Shown: positions 44,907 through 58,139 of the stretch, one piece after another
Layout of the letters: each line of letters opens with the position of its first letter
Numbering within the stretch: position 1 is the stretch's first letter
Source of the DNA: Thinopyrum elongatum
Taxonomy: Eukaryota > Streptophyta > Magnoliopsida > Poales > Poaceae
Direction of reading: 5' to 3'
DNA: 64,000 bases
Assembly: GCA_011799875.1 (NCBI GenBank)
Contig: CM022298.1
Coordinates: 498,379,357-498,443,356, forward strand
Translations under genes and position numbers: made by a program
Notes under the pieces: generated by a model
The model's database searches: none
What the model was told of the DNA's origin: nothing
The model's input: only the letters and a program-made list of their open reading frames with translations

Positions 44907-46329
44907 ATGGAGAACCAGGTACGAATTCTTCATCCATCCCCGATAAATCCTAGTCCCTTGGTCGCGGGTAATCCTAGAATGGCAGCCACCGCCGTTGATG
45001 CATTTTTCTTCCTACTGAATCTAGTGTGTTTCGTTTGCAGTGCCCAAAGTGCGAGGACCCTACAGGTTTCTACGCCCTCGGCGAGACGCCACACTTGTTT
45101 CTTCTCATCCTAACACAGGATTTTTAAACGCGCACAGTATGTTACTAGAATCCTCTTTTCTATCCGGGAGGGTGGGGGTTTTTGAACATGTTGTCGACTA
45201 ATTTGGAAATTTGGATTGCTATATTTGGATAAAAGGTACTAGTACCATGGTCAACACTGACGTGAAGGAGGAAATTATTTCTAGATTTGGATAGCGAATA
45301 CATTATGTTCTCATATTATTTTTCCTGCAGTGCATTCCTTGCTTTGCCAGAACACATGTACTCAAGATGGTCGGCCTTGCCATAACTGAATACACCAGTT
45401 TAATGATCACATTGAAGACAAGCCATGGATATAAGTTCCGAGTTGGGTTCATGAACCAAGAAGATCGCTGCTTTTTTTATGGCCGAACTTGGATAAACTT
45501 TCTCAAGTGTTACGGACTGAAAGTTGGCGCACGAATGTTGATGGAAATAGCAGAACCTGGTCTCATCTTCACTATGATCTTCCACCCCGATGTCGTTCCA
45601 GTAGTTCATCCATGTTAGTTTTGTATCTGGTTCTTACATGTTGCCTCGATTACTTCTTAAAATCCACCTATTCTGTCTAACTAATCACAATTTAACTTTA
45701 GAAGTAGCAACGATTTGTGATTCCCTTCTCTCATGAAGATGCTACTTCTAACTAATATTTCTTATAATTGGTGGCACATGTAGGTTATTTCAAAGTTAAG
45801 CACGCTACTCATTTGTTATTTTATAAGAACTCGACTGTTACTGATGGCACTGAAGTTGACTGGGACGACATCCACCAGTTCCTACACTTTATTGATCGTC
45901 TTGAGGTCCTTGTGGGGCGTTTCAATGGTGGAAGGCCACGTGGGATATGTGTGCCACTGCTGCACACATTGAACAGGTCCAACTGTGTCGAGAAACTTAT
46001 GGTACGAGCTATTTTCTGTTATATATGTTGTTCATAAACTCTTGCTTATACACAGTTTTACAGCTGTGATCTTCTTGAAACAGAAACTGCCCAGTTCTAT
46101 TGTTCCTATACAGATGCCTGACCATGGTCGGGTCAGACTTACGCTTGGTCACAACATGATGTTTATGTCGACCTACTCCATTTCCCTTGGAGGTGAAAAG
46201 ATACTTATTCATGGGTGGTCTCAAATAATGAAGGCCCGTCCAACTTGGAGAATAGGACAGAAGGTTATGCTCATGCTTTTCCATGGCTCTAAAGCGAATA
46301 TCCTATTTATTGACCACATTACGAGATGA
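44907..46329 (+). pseudogene. Second B3-type gene, five exons, one premature stop
   Basis: Exons: 44907-44918 (MENQ), 45041-45136, 45331-45613, 45784-46001, 46084-46329 (stop TGA 46327-46329). All junctions are GT-AG and phases agree. The sole break is TAA at 45125-45127 near the end of exon 2. Exon 2 begins with a CPKC motif typical of grass B3 proteins' N-terminus. Exon 3 holds a B3-like fold (TLKTSHGYKFRVGF, GRTWINFLKCYGLKVGARM), exon 4 a linker with EVDWDDIHQFLHFIDRLE, and exon 5 a second B3-like fold (GGEKILIHGWSQIMKA ... IGQKVMLMLF). Expected role: nuclear DNA-binding protein. If exon 2 ended earlier or the stop were an error, the gene could be functional. Confidence 0.68.
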
Positions 46330-46529
46330 AGCCGCTTTCAGAAGGTTGTGGATGCGCGGGGTGGCGCCTGGGCCTTGTCCTGGGGCTTGGTGGCCTCGCC
46401 CTTGGTTAATTGTAGGCAAAGTAGCACTGTTCGAGGCGTGCTTTGTATGGTTGAACCTATATAAGTACTCATACTGCTTTCAGCTATGGTTGTTAAGTGC
46501 CCCTGCTGGTTTCAGTTAAGGTTGTTAAG
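46330..46529. other. 3' flank of the second B3 gene
   Basis: Holds two imperfect copies of a GTTGTTAAGTNC(C)CCTG phrase near 46488 and 46520. It merges into the CACTA-related sequence. Confidence 0.4.
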
Positions 46530-46738
46530 TACTCCTGTTGCTTTTACAGTCTGTCGTGTTTCTTCAGTCCTGTCTTCCTCCAGCCGCCAAAACCAAACCA
46601 GCGCCGGCGGGGCCGCCTGCTTCCGCCTCCCATGGCTGGCTACGCCTCAGCGCACACATCGCCGCCCCACCGTCTCCTAAATCGTTAACGCTGACGTCCG
46701 AGGCCTCGCCGTCGTCCTCCGCGCGCTTTGGTGCGCTC

Positions 46739-48308
46739 TGATATGTCTCCAATGTATCTATAATTTATGAAGTATTCATGTTGTTATATTATCATTCTTG
46801 GACTTTTTACAATCATTTTATAGCAACTTTATATCATTTTTTTGGGACTAACCTATTGACCCAGTGCCCAGTGGCAGTTGCTGTTTTTGCTTGGTTTTTA
46901 CATCGCAGGAAATCAATATCAAACGGAGTCCAAACACCGCGAAACTTTTTGTGGATTTTTTTATGGACCAGAAGACATCCGATGGGCCAGAGCAGCACCT
47001 GGGGGGTGCCCCGAGGGGGGCACAACCCACCAGGGCACGCCTGGGGGCCCAGGCGTGCCCAGGTGGGTTGTGCCCACCCCGGTGGCCTCCTGCACCCCCT
47101 CTTCGCCCTATAAATCATCAAATATTCCAAAAACCCTCGAGGGTAACCCTAGATCAGAAGTTCCGCCGCCGCAAGGCCTCTGTATCCATGAGATCCAATC
47201 TAGACCCCGTTTCGGCACCCTACCGGAGGGGAAGATCATCACTGGTGGCCATCTTCATCATCCCGGCGACCACCACGATGCGGAGGGAGTAGTCCACCCT
47301 CGGGGCTGAGGGTTTGTACCAGTAGCTATGTGTTTAATCTCTCTCTCTCTCTCTCTCGTGTTCTTGAGATGCACAATCTTGATGTATCGTGGGCTTTGTT
47401 AATATAGTCGGATCATATGGTGTTTTCCCCTCTCTATCTTGTTGTGATGAATTGAGTTTTCCCTTCGAGAATTTGGTTTATCGGATTGAATACTTTTATG
47501 GATTTGAGAGCACTTGATATATGTCTTGCATACGAATACCCGTGGTGACAATGGGGTATTATATTGATTCACTTGATATATGTTTTGGCACTCAACTCGC
47601 GGATTCCCGAGGTGACATTGGGGTAATCTATGCATAGGGGTTGATGCACGTTCTTATCTTTGTTTCTCCGGTAGAAATCTTGGGGAACTCTTTGAGGTTC
47701 TTTGTGTTGGATTGAGCATTACGAATCTGAATTTGCTTTGGTGTTATTTTAGTATGAACTCTTGGATAGATCGATCGGAAAGAATAGCTTTGAGGTGGTT
47801 TCGTACCCTACAAACAATTTATTCTTATGTTCTCCGCTAGATAGGAACTTTGGAGTGATTCTTCATCGCACGTTGAGGGATGGTTATATGATCCAATTAT
47901 ATTAGCATTGTTGAGAGATTGCACTAGCGAAAGTACGGACCCTAGGCCTTGTTTTCAAGCATTGCAATACCATTTGTGCTCACTTTTGTCACTTGCTACC
48001 TTGCTGTTTTTATTTATTCAGATTATAAAAATATATTTCTACCATCCATATTACACTTTTATCACCATCTCTTCGCCAAACTAGTGCACCTATACAATTT
48101 GCCATTGTATTGGGTGTATTGGGGACACAAGAGATTTCTTGTATTTGGTTGCAGGGTTGTTTGAGAGAGACCATCTTCATCCTACGCCTCCCACGGATTG
48201 ATAAACCTTAGGTCATCCACTAGAGGGAAAATTTCTACTGTCCTACAAAACTCTGCGCTTGGAGGCCCAACACGAGTCTACAAGAATAAAGTTGCGTAGT
48301 AGACATCA
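46739..48308 (+). repeat. Element D 5' LTR (1570 bp)
   Basis: A CTATAAAT box near 47109-47116 marks the likely promoter, followed by a (CT)n run at 47339-47358. ORFs here are matched in the other LTR. Confidence 0.9.
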
Positions 48309-48434
48309 AGCTCTTTTCTGGCGCCGTTGCCGGGGAGGTGAGTGCATGAAGGTATATCTTTAGATCTTGCAATCGAATCTTTTAGTTTCTTGTTTTATCA
48401 CTAGTTTGGTTTATAAAAAGAAAACTACAAAAAA

Positions 48435-49433
48435 ATGGAATTGAGGTTGCATCATATTATTCATCTCTATAATGTCTTTCGTGAAAATGATGGAAAGGAA
48501 AATTGTGCTCAATTGATAGAAGAAGAATTCTATAAAATGTTTGAAAAAAAATCTTTGAATGATGAGCATGATTGCAATGTTGTTGGTATGAATTCTATGA
48601 ATATCCATGATGCTAATGATATGCAAAGCTACAAGCTTGGGGATGCTATGTTTGATGAAGATGATACTTTTAGTCCCCCAAGTTTTGATGTGTAAATTTG
48701 TTATAATGGTAGCATGCCTCCTATTTATGACTATTATATTGATGAAAGTGGGTTTGGAAGAGTGTCAACTCTAGGTACTAATGATCCCACTATTTTGGAG
48801 GGTGTTGAATCTTATTGTGATAATTATGAAAGTGGATTTGGAGAGGTCATGACTTTATTTAGTGATGAATCCACTATTTCGGAAGAGGTTTCAATTGATT
48901 GTGAAAACAAAGTTGCTATCTATGATGATTATGGTGATGACATGTATGCTATAAAGAATAATTATAACCATGAAACTTGTCATCAAAATTTTAATTTTCA
49001 ATCCCATGATAGTTATTTTGTTGAGTTTGCTCCCACTACTATTCATGAGAATAAATTTGCTTATGTGGAGAGTAATAAAATTTCTATGCTTGTGGATCAT
49101 GAAAAGAATGCTTTATGTGATAGTTATATTGTTGAATTCATTCATGATGCTACTGAAAATTATCATGAGAGAGGGACATATGCTTTTACATATTGCAATA
49201 ATATCAAGTTTTCTCTCTATGTGTTAAAAATCTTAAAGTTTTGCTTGTTTTGTCTTCCTATGCTAGTTGATTCTTGCTCCTATGAATTGTTTTCTCACAA
49301 AATCCCTATGCATAGGAAGTGGGTTAGACTTAAATGTGCTAGTCATATGCTTCATGATGCTCTCTTTGTGTTTCAATTCTTATCTTTTATGCGAGCATCA
49401 TTGAAATCATCATGCCTAGCTAAAAGGCATTAA
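48435..49433 (+). pseudogene. Element D acidic ORF with one internal stop
   Basis: One plus frame from ATG 48435 to TAA 49433, broken by TAA at 48693-48695. The product is acidic and rich in Asp, Glu, Asn and Tyr. Two internal copies of an ESGFGxVxTLxxxxxTI motif (about 48738 and 48828) resemble SGIGEVKTLSSNEPTLLD in the gag-protease linker of element B, so it may be the remains of that linker, with gag core and protease lost. No catalytic motif seen. The C-terminal part includes a hydrophobic Cys/Leu stretch (FCLFCLPMLV). Confidence 0.55.
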
Positions 49434-52395
49434 AGAAAAGCGCTCGTTGGGAGACAACCTGACACATACCACTACTGTTTTTATGTGTTCACATGATTAG
49501 GCTACTGTAGTAATTAAGTTTTATATATTTTGTTTCAATAAAGTGCCAAGTAAAGCCTTTGGGATAGTGTGGATAATAGTTGACTTGAATCTGTGCAAAA
49601 ACAGAAACTTTTGTGCTCAGTCCAGGAATTTTGAAAATTCACTGGAACGTCCTTTTGATCTGAATTTTTTGCAGGTGATAGATATACAAATTCCCTACGT
49701 TGTCCTAATTTTCAGAAATTTTGGAGTAGCAGAAGTATGGTTGGAGTACAGATTATTACAGACTGTTCTGTTTTCAATGCATAATTTACTTGTTTCCTAG
49801 TTTCTATGGCTTATATTGCTCAATATAAATTGTGGAAATTATATTCTACAGTAGTTATTGTGTGGAAACAATTATGAATCTTGTCTTTGACAGTACCAAA
49901 GTGAAATGGTTTGCTCTTTATCATACTAACCTATCTCACGAAGTTCCGTTAAGTTTTGTGTGATTGAAGTTTTCAAGTTTTGGGTGAGATGTCGATATGA
50001 GGAGAATAAGGAGTGAAAAGACCCTAATCTTGGGGATGCCCAAGGCACCCCCAAGGTAATATTCAAGGAATATCCAAGCAACTAAGCTTGGGGATGCCCC
50101 GGTAGGCATCCCCTCTTTCGTCTCCAACATTATCGGTAACCTCACTTGGAGCTATATTTTCATTCGTCACATGATACGAGTTTTGCTTGGAGCGTCATTT
50201 TATTTTGTTTTGATTTTCTTGCTGATATTTATAATAATTTTTTGCATCTTTCTTTTCAATAAAAATGTCAAGGATAGCCTTTACCATGCTTATTTTGCAA
50301 GTATATGTGTTGCTGTTTCAAAACAGAAAGTTTATCGATGTTGCAAAAATTCCCGAGAAAAGTCAGAATATGATAAAATATTGAAACTTTTTGCACAATA
50401 AGCTCTGATAAATTTTATACAGTGTGGTAAATTTTTATAATTTTTGGAGTTAAATAAGTATTGATACTCTTGCATTCTTTACAGACTGTACTGTTTTGCC
50501 AGATTGCTGTTATGTTTGCATTGTTTGCATATGTTTGCTTGTTTAATGATTCTATTTGAGGATAGGAGTATTAAATATGCAGAGGCATTTAGTATGCAAT
50601 GTTGAATAATAATTTTTGTGATTTGCTACAGTAGAGAATGATAAGGTTTTTGCATTGGTTTATACTAACTTATCTCACAAGTTCTTGTTGAGTTTTGTGT
50701 GTATGAAGTTTTTAAGATTTAGGGAAAACGTGATATAAAAGGAATTAAGGAGACGCAAAAGCTCAAGCTTGGGGATGCCCAAGGCACCCCAAGATAATAT
50801 TTCAAGAAGTCTCAAGCATCTAAGCTTGGGGATGCCCCGGTAGGCATCCCACCTTTCTTCATCAACAATTATCGGTTAGTATCGGTTGAGCCTAAGTTTT
50901 TGCTTCTTCACTTGAGTTGTGCTATTCTTGGAATGTCATTTTGTTTTGTTTTACTTGCTGTTTTAATAAAATACTTAGATCTGAAAGTTTTTAAATAAGA
51001 GAGAGTCCTCAATTAGTTACCCCTTTACTTAACTACTCGCTTGATCTTCACTTATATCTTTTTGGAGTAGTTTGTCATTTACTCTCGTGCTTCACTTATA
51101 TCCTATGAGTAAATTGTTGAATGAATTGAATATCATGAAGTTAAAATTATATGTTCGTATCATGCCTAGTGGTAGCTTCACATTGGGTTTAGAAAGTGAA
51201 ATCTTTTGAAGCTTGACAATCACAATATTGGTCATACAAGCAATTCATGAATGATTACTATAAGGAAGAGAACTTTCACATGCAAATACACTATCTTGGA
51301 AATATTTTGTGATTGTGAGCCCCCATCAAAATATTATATGCCAAAATTGTTGACGTTGGACAAGGAAGACAACATAATGATTTATGTTTGTTCATATTCA
51401 CATAGAAGTTATATTGTCATAGATCCTTCAACATGTGGTGCTTGCCCCCCATCTTTGCTAGCCAAAAATTCCACACCAAGTAGAGATACTAATTGTGCAT
51501 CCAAAAAACCTTAAACCCAAATCTTATTTTCAAGAGTCCACCATACCTACCTAAGGATTGAGTAATATCCTTAAAGTAAGTTGTCATCGGTGCAATAAGG
51601 CAATAAAAATTGCTTCTAAAAGTGTTAGATCATTTAGTGTAAGAGAAAATTGAGCGTTGTACGAACTTGTGATAGCAAAGAATAAAAGTGACAGACTGCA
51701 TAATAAAGGTTACTATCATAAGGGGCAATATAACGTGACGTTCTTTTGCGCTAAGGGGTTGAGCATACAAACAAAAAGCGCATGGCAACCTCTGCTTCCC
51801 TCTGCGAAGGGCCTACCTTTTACTTTTATGTATTTACTTTCATGCAAGAGTCAAAGTTTTTCTCTCTATTCCTTTTTATTTTTCTCTTTTAGCAAGCATC
51901 ATGTGGTGAGGAAAGATCTAGGCACATATATCCAGTTGGATATGGGTAGCATGAGTTATTATTGTTGACATCACCCTTGAGGTGAATACGTTGGGAGGCG
52001 AAATTATAAGCCCCTATCTTTCTATGTGTCCGGTTGAAACGATTTGCTCATGTGTATGCGGTGGGTGTTAGCAATCATAGAATACTATATGATGGTTGAG
52101 TATGTGGAGCTCTTACTTAGACTCTGTTGAATAAGTTGAATTGCAATTGCTTGGTGACTGAGAACATAGGTTGTTGAGTTTCAAGAGAATTCATTGTTTG
52201 AACCTTAACATGTGAATTGGTTGCTACTTTAACATGAGAAGTTTTATAAGAAAGAATTGCTGTTATGATGCTAGGAAAAGTGATTGAAATTGTCATTGAT
52301 CAAACTTGTGCATTTTGCTAGCATTCACACTTCATAAATTATTTCTTTTATCATTTACCTACTCGAGGACGAGTAGAAATTAAGCTTGGGGATGC
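49434..52395. other. Element D non-coding interior
   Basis: AT-rich. Two copies, at about 50031-50113 and 50768-50849, of a module with CTTGGGGATGCCCAAGGCAC followed by AAGCTTGGGGATGCCCCGGT and AGGCATCCC, each able to form a hairpin. The same motif occurs inverted in element B near 23900-23990. No genes. Confidence 0.7.
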
Positions 52396-53959
52396 TGATA
52401 CATCTCCAACGTATCTATAATTTAAGAAGTATTCATGCTGTTATCATTCCTGGATATTTTACAATCATTTTATAGCAACTTTATATCATTTTTTTGGGAC
52501 TAACCTATTGACCCAGTGCCCAGTGCCAGTTGTTGTTTTTGCTTGTTTTTTACATCGCAGGAAATCAATATCAAACAGAGTCCAAACACCGCGAAACTTT
52601 TTGTGGATTCTTTATGGATCAGAAGACATCCAATGGGCCAGAGCAGCGCACCTGGGGGGTGCCCCGAGGGGGGCACAACCCACCAGGGCACACCTGGGGG
52701 CCCAGGCGCGCCCAGGTGGGTTGTGCCCACCTCGGTGGCCTCCCGCACCCCCTCTTCGCCCTATAAATCATCAAATATTCCAAAAACCCTCGAGGGTAAC
52801 CCTAGATCAGAAGTTCCGCCGCTGCAAGGCCTCTGTATTCACGAGATCCAATCTAGACCCCGTTCCGGCACCCTGCCGGAGGGGGAGATCATCACCGGTG
52901 GCCATCTTCATCATCCCGGTGACCACCATGACGAGCAGGGAGTAGTCCACCCTCGGGGCTGAGGGTTTGTACCAGTAGCTATGTGTTTAATCTCTCTCTC
53001 TCTCTCTCGTGTTCTTGAGATGCACAATCTTGATGTATCGCGGGCTTTGTTAATATAGTCGGATCATATGGTGTTTTCCCCTCTCTATCTTGTTGTGATG
53101 AATTGAGTTTTCCCTTTGAGATTTTGTTTTATCGGATTGAATACTTTTATGGATTTGAGAGCACTTGATATATGTCTTGCATACAAATACCCGTGGTGAC
53201 AATGGGGTATTATATTGATTTACTTGATATATATTTTGGCACTCAACTCGCGGATTCCCGAGGTGACATTGGGGTAATCTATGCATAGGGGTTGATGCAC
53301 GTTCTTGTCTTTGTTTCTCCGGTAGAAATCTTGGGGCACTCTTTGAGGTTCTTTGTGTTGGATTGAGCATTACGAATCTGAATTTGCTTTGGTGTTATTT
53401 TAGTACGAACTCTTGGATAGATTGATCGGAAAGAATAGCTTTGAGGTGGTTTCGTACCCTACAAACAATTTATTCTTATGTTCTCCGCTAGATAGGAACT
53501 TTGGAGTGATTCTTCATCGCACGTTGAGGGATGGTTATATGATCCAATTATATTAGCATTGTTTAGATATTGCACTAGCGAAAGTACGGACCCTAGGCCT
53601 TGTTTTCAAGCATTGCAATACCGTTTGTGCTCACTTTTGTCACTTGCTACCTTGCTGTTTTTATTTATTCAGATTATAAAAATATATTTCTACCATCCAT
53701 ATTACACTTTTATCACCATCTCTTCGCCGAACTAGTGCACCTATACAATTTGCCATTGTATTGGGTGTGTTGGGGACACAAGAGATTTCTTGTATTTGGT
53801 TGCAGGGTTGTTTGAGAGAGACCATCTTCATCCTACGCCTCCCACAGATTGATAAACCTTAGGTCATCCACTTGAGGGAAAATTGCTACTGTCCTACAAA
53901 ACTCTGTGCTTGGAGGCCCAACACGAGTCTACAAGAATAAAGTTGCGTAGTAGACATCA
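52396..53959 (+). repeat. Element D 3' LTR (1564 bp)
   Basis: Aligns throughout with 46739-48308 with scattered substitutions and small indels. Target duplication CGCTC follows. Confidence 0.9.
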
Positions 53960-56900
53960 CGCTCGCCGCGGCGCCGCCCTCTCGCGTTGTCAACATGGTC
54001 AACAAACAAGAGGAATCGGGAGAGGACTATACGTGGAGAGGATGACAGTAGGGGCCCACCATGTCCATGGCCGTACGCAAGCAAGTTCATCATTTTTTGT
54101 TATATACTCCATTGTCAGCGTATAGAAAAAGAAAATGCTTCCTCCTAGTGGTTTGCTGACATCTGGGACCCACGACATTGTCAGCGTATAGTCAATAGAC
54201 AAGAGAATAGCACAAGATCGGCTGACACCTGGGACGTAGCTGCTCGAGCGGTATTTTTTTTGTTATTGTTGAGACGGAGCAGGGTTTCAACTGGGTTGTG
54301 GCCCGTCTAGCCCAGACTTCTATTTTACGTTCACCACATGACCAGCCCAGCTATTTTTTCTTTGTGAAAATGAGCACAGTTTATTTTTTCTGAAGAATAC
54401 CCAATCCAGGCCTACTTATTTTTTCTACGCCCTGCTGGGCTGCAACTCTTTCAAGACGGCTGCAAATCTTGAAAGTAATATGAAATGGGCTGTAAATATA
54501 AAAAGCAGACGACAAATTGGCAGTTACTTTCAAATTTCTGAATTTTTTCACATTTTCAGATTCCAAATTCACTGGGCTTTAACCTAATTTAAATATATCT
54601 TCAAAGTACTTTAAATCTGGCTTGACATTTCGGTATTAAAAATAGTTTAGACCCCACCGAAATATGCTAAATTTCGTTTAAATTTTTAACCCTCGCCCGG
54701 GCCAACAAAAAAATCCGACTGTAATAAATTGCATAAGAAGTTGCAATGAGCTGTAAATTATTAAAAAAAAATAGGGAATGGTCTGACTTTTGGGCCTATT
54801 AAGTTGACGCGTATGCAAGATTTTTTTTACTTATTATATACGTCAACAAACGATTCTAGCAGACGTGACCGTTGGATGTCAATCCAACGGCCATCGTGCT
54901 TCTTCAATCTCTGGTCTTCTTGCTCCAGCCGCCAAATCCAGCGCCGGCGGGACCGCCTGCTCCTGCCTCCCATGGCCGGCTGTGCTACCGCGAAGGCCTC
55001 GCCGCCCCCTACTACTCCCACCGCTGGCCAGGCCATCCCTCTACTCACCCACATCCCTCCGCTGTTGTGGCTTCGCCGCCTCCGGGTCATTCCCTTCCCG
55101 GGTCTCGCCGTCGTCCATCGCGTTGGTGTTCTCGGCATGGCGTGGTCAACGTTGTCAACAAACGACAACATCGGAAGAGGGATGTACATGGAGAGGCTGA
55201 CAGTTGGGACCCACATGGTCCATGGCCACACGCAAGCAAGTACCTCCTTATTACGCCAAAACGAATGAATCCTCCCAATGACAGCTGGGACCCACCAGCT
55301 ATATCTTGGCACGGAAGGAAGTGCCTCCTTATTAAGTGAAAAATAACGAGTGCTCCCCATGACAGCTGGGCCCCACCAGATATGGAGGCTGACTTGTGGC
55401 CCTACTAAGTTGACGCATACAAAGGGCTTTGTCAACTTAGTCAACAAACGATTATATCACCAGTGACCGTTGGATTGTTAACATCCAATGGTCGTCCTGC
55501 TTCTTCAACCTCGGATTTTCTTGCTCCAGCCGTCCAAACCACCGCGTGCTCCTGCCTCACGTGGCCGGCTATGCTGCCGCGCAGGCCTCACCGCCTCTTA
55601 CTACTCCCACCGCTGGCCAGGCCATCCCTCTACTCACCCACACCCCCTGTTATTCTGCGGCGACGGTAGCCTCACACCATAGCTGAACCAGTCAACCCTC
55701 GTACCACCCTCCGTGTGTTCCCAGGCTCTGCGTCGTTCCCTGCCTCACCATCGTCCACCGCCTGGTGTTGTCCGTGCGGCGTTGTCAACGTGGTCAGCGA
55801 ACGACAGCCATCGGAAGAGGATTGTACGCGGTGAGGCTGACAGATGGACCCACCAGCTACATCTTCGCACGCAAGGAAGTGCCTCCTTATTACACGCAAA
55901 AAAAAAGAATCATCCCCCTGTCAGCTCGGACCCACCATCAATATCTTTGCATGCAAAGAAGTGCCTCCTTATCCTCCCTGACAGCAGGGACCCACCCGGT
56001 CGAAGCGTACGTAGCGTTGTCATTCTGGTCGGAAACGTGTACGTACATACTGGTCCATCGGTCTTTCTGCCACAATGAACCGTGGCCCAGTAAGGAGTGG
56101 TAGCTGTTCAGGCAGTCCCGTCTATATCGTGTACACGTACGTACAGCCATGCTGCAAGAAAGTAAATACGGCTACGTACGTACATACGGGCAGGGTCTCG
56201 AACGCGTACAGCGACGGCGTCCTGTTCATCGGCAGCCAACCGACTGGGTCAGAACGGAGAAACAGCGTCGTGTTCATCGGGAGGCAACAGACTGGGTCGG
56301 AATGCGTCGTGTTCACCGGGTTCAGTTAGAGCCCAACACCTCGCGCACACATGCGCGTATGTGTACGAGAGAAACGCGCAATCCCTCCGTGCATCGCTCG
56401 GCCCCGACCACCCACCGTAACCAGGAACTCCCCGAAATTTTCCTCGCCCTCGCTTCTACCATGATTTTTTCCGTCATGAACGGCCCAAAGAATGTCATGG
56501 AGGTGCGTCTCCGGCCCGCCCAGGATGAAAAGCATATTTTCTGTCATGATTTTTTATCATAGAAGTAGGAGCCCACCACATCTATGATGATACTGGGTTT
56601 GTCATAATTATCGTCATAGAAGTGTCATAAGCATGACAGAAAAAAAAATTGTTCGGCCCAAAATGTCACGGCTGTGTCTTTTTTTGTAGTGTGTTCTTGT
56701 AAGTATGTGTTGTCCTTTATCACTGTACTACACTGTCAGCTAGTTGTTCATGTACCATCACTTTGCAGCTTATTTTCCCTTGGCATCCATTTTGTACACA
56801 TCTGATCTATGTTTAATCTTACCGAAATGTTGAATAAAACCAATGCTACTGAAGATGTTTAGCTCTGCATTACTCTTGTCAGTACATTTTGGTTGTATGT

Positions 56901-57013
56901 TGTACCTACATTTATAGCGAGTTGAATATGTAGCATCACTATGCATCTTAGCTTAAATATTCTCCATTTGTTCCTATATTATCACTTCTATATTTATTCT
57001 TAACAAAATGTAG

Positions 57014-57890
57014 AATAAAGGCAATGCTTATGAAGAAGACTCTGTGGTAAACTTCTTGAATTGCCCGCCCATCAACATGGAAAAGGGCTTTATAGAGCCG
57101 GTCTTCATTACTAACGTATGTTTGTCCTTCTCGAGCCTTCAAACTTTGTCGTGTATATTTGGATAGCAATGACTGCAACTGTTGTTTATTTTTGTCGTTT
57201 GCATCAAATTGCATGTTTAAAGATTATTATGAAGTTCATAAACATAAGTTTCTCCTTCTCAATTTTAGTTTTTAGTTGTACAACCTAGTTCCTTATTCAT
57301 ACCATGTAAATTAAACTAAACATAGCAAGTGATCTTCCTTAGCACTGCACGTATGCTTGTTGATCTGTAATCCAGTGGTGTGGTTAAACTACCAACTCCA
57401 TGACAATGTCATATCCTGCTATGTCTTAATTATGAACAATGCATATTATGTTCATGTTATTTAAATCGTGTCTCTTTATTTACCAATCTGAAATGGGATA
57501 AATTGACAGTACACTCACCATCGATGCTTATACATTCTTTAGCACTGCATGTATGCTTCTGTTCTTGATCTGTAATCCAGTGGTGTGGTGAAGCTGGCCA
57601 CTCCTGCACAATGCCATTTCCTGCCATGTCTTAAGTGTGAACATTTTTTATTCTATTGTAATCCATGTCTCTTTATTTTCCACTAAGAAACGGGATGAAT
57701 CGACAGCACTGTTGCTTATATGTGCAAAGCATACTATCTGTCTGCTTTTTTCTCTTTCAGGGTGATATCACTGACGCCAAGAACTGCCATTGATGATATG
57801 CATCTAGAGTTGGATATAAACGTCAAACAAGTGCAGTCATCAGCTTGCTCAACTGCTTGCACTGTAGCTCCCAGGCAAGGCTAACCTTTC
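57014..57890 (+). other. Two candidate exons of an unrecognised degenerate gene
   Basis: 57014-57115 is flanked by AG and GTATGT and encodes 34 codons without stop (SVVNFLNCPPINMEKGFIEP in the middle). After an intron-like AT-rich stretch, TTTCTCTTTCAG at 57760 precedes sequence that stops after ten codons in phase, or stays open for about 40 codons with a one-base shift (LTPRTAIDDMHLELDINVKQ). The family is not recognised. The intron region 57340-57640 holds a roughly 200-bp imperfect duplication around CTGTAATCCAGTGGTGTGG. Flanking sequences are CACTA ends, so this could be captured or flanking host sequence. Confidence 0.28.
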
Positions 57891-58139
57891 TTGAACTGTG
57901 TTGAAGTGTTGTCGGTTCTGTATATTATTTTAGGCGACGTGTTTATTTGCACTGGTGGTGTCCTTTGATGCCCAGTGTATGTAATTTGCTGTCTGGTTGC
58001 GCTTTATTATCGCTAGCAGTGAACTTTTATGCCCAGTGCACGTAATATGCAGTAATTTATTTGTTGTATAGTCTAGGTATATTCTTTGTCATGATGTTGT
58101 AATTTAATTTCTGTATATGTTGTCGTCGCTCCCTGAAAA

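Larger units (their letters stand above)
46739..53959 (+). mobile_element. Element D: LTR retrotransposon without gag-pol (LARD-like)
   Basis: Direct LTRs 46739-48308 and 52396-53959, flanked by CGCTC at 46734-46738 and 53960-53964. The primer site TGGCGCCGTTGCCGGGGAG lies 10 bp after the first LTR (48319-48337) and polypurine tract TAAGCTTGGGGATGC directly before the second (52381-52395). LTR ends are TGATA...ACATCA. The 4.1-kb interior contains only an acidic ORF region and no gag, RT or integrase. It shares polypurine and primer motifs and layout with element B, so it likely depends on related enzymes. Confidence 0.92.
46530..56691 (+). mobile_element. CACTA transposon 3' portion, interrupted by element D
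   Basis: Ends in TTTTTTTGTAGTG at 56691, the reverse complement of the CACTACAAAAA terminus, preceded by sub-terminal motifs (ATCATAGAAGTAGGAGCCCA, TCATAAGCATGACAGAAAAA). The body has three imperfect copies of a 300-400-bp module: 46540-46738 continued at 53965-54100, 54850-55260 and 55450-55900. Each has TTCTTGCTCCAGCCGCC, a Pro-rich coding-like run, then GTCAACAAACGA and GACAGCTGGGACCCACCA. Matching left terminus and transposase were not found, so it is truncated or non-autonomous. Confidence 0.65.

Noticed and set aside
46834..47309. ORFs repeated at 52500-52962
   Set aside because: Same LTR of element D on both sides; low complexity Gly/Pro translations.
55672..56562. Short ORFs near 56 kb as genes
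   Set aside because: CACTA-related repeats with no conserved motif and frames differing between repeated modules.
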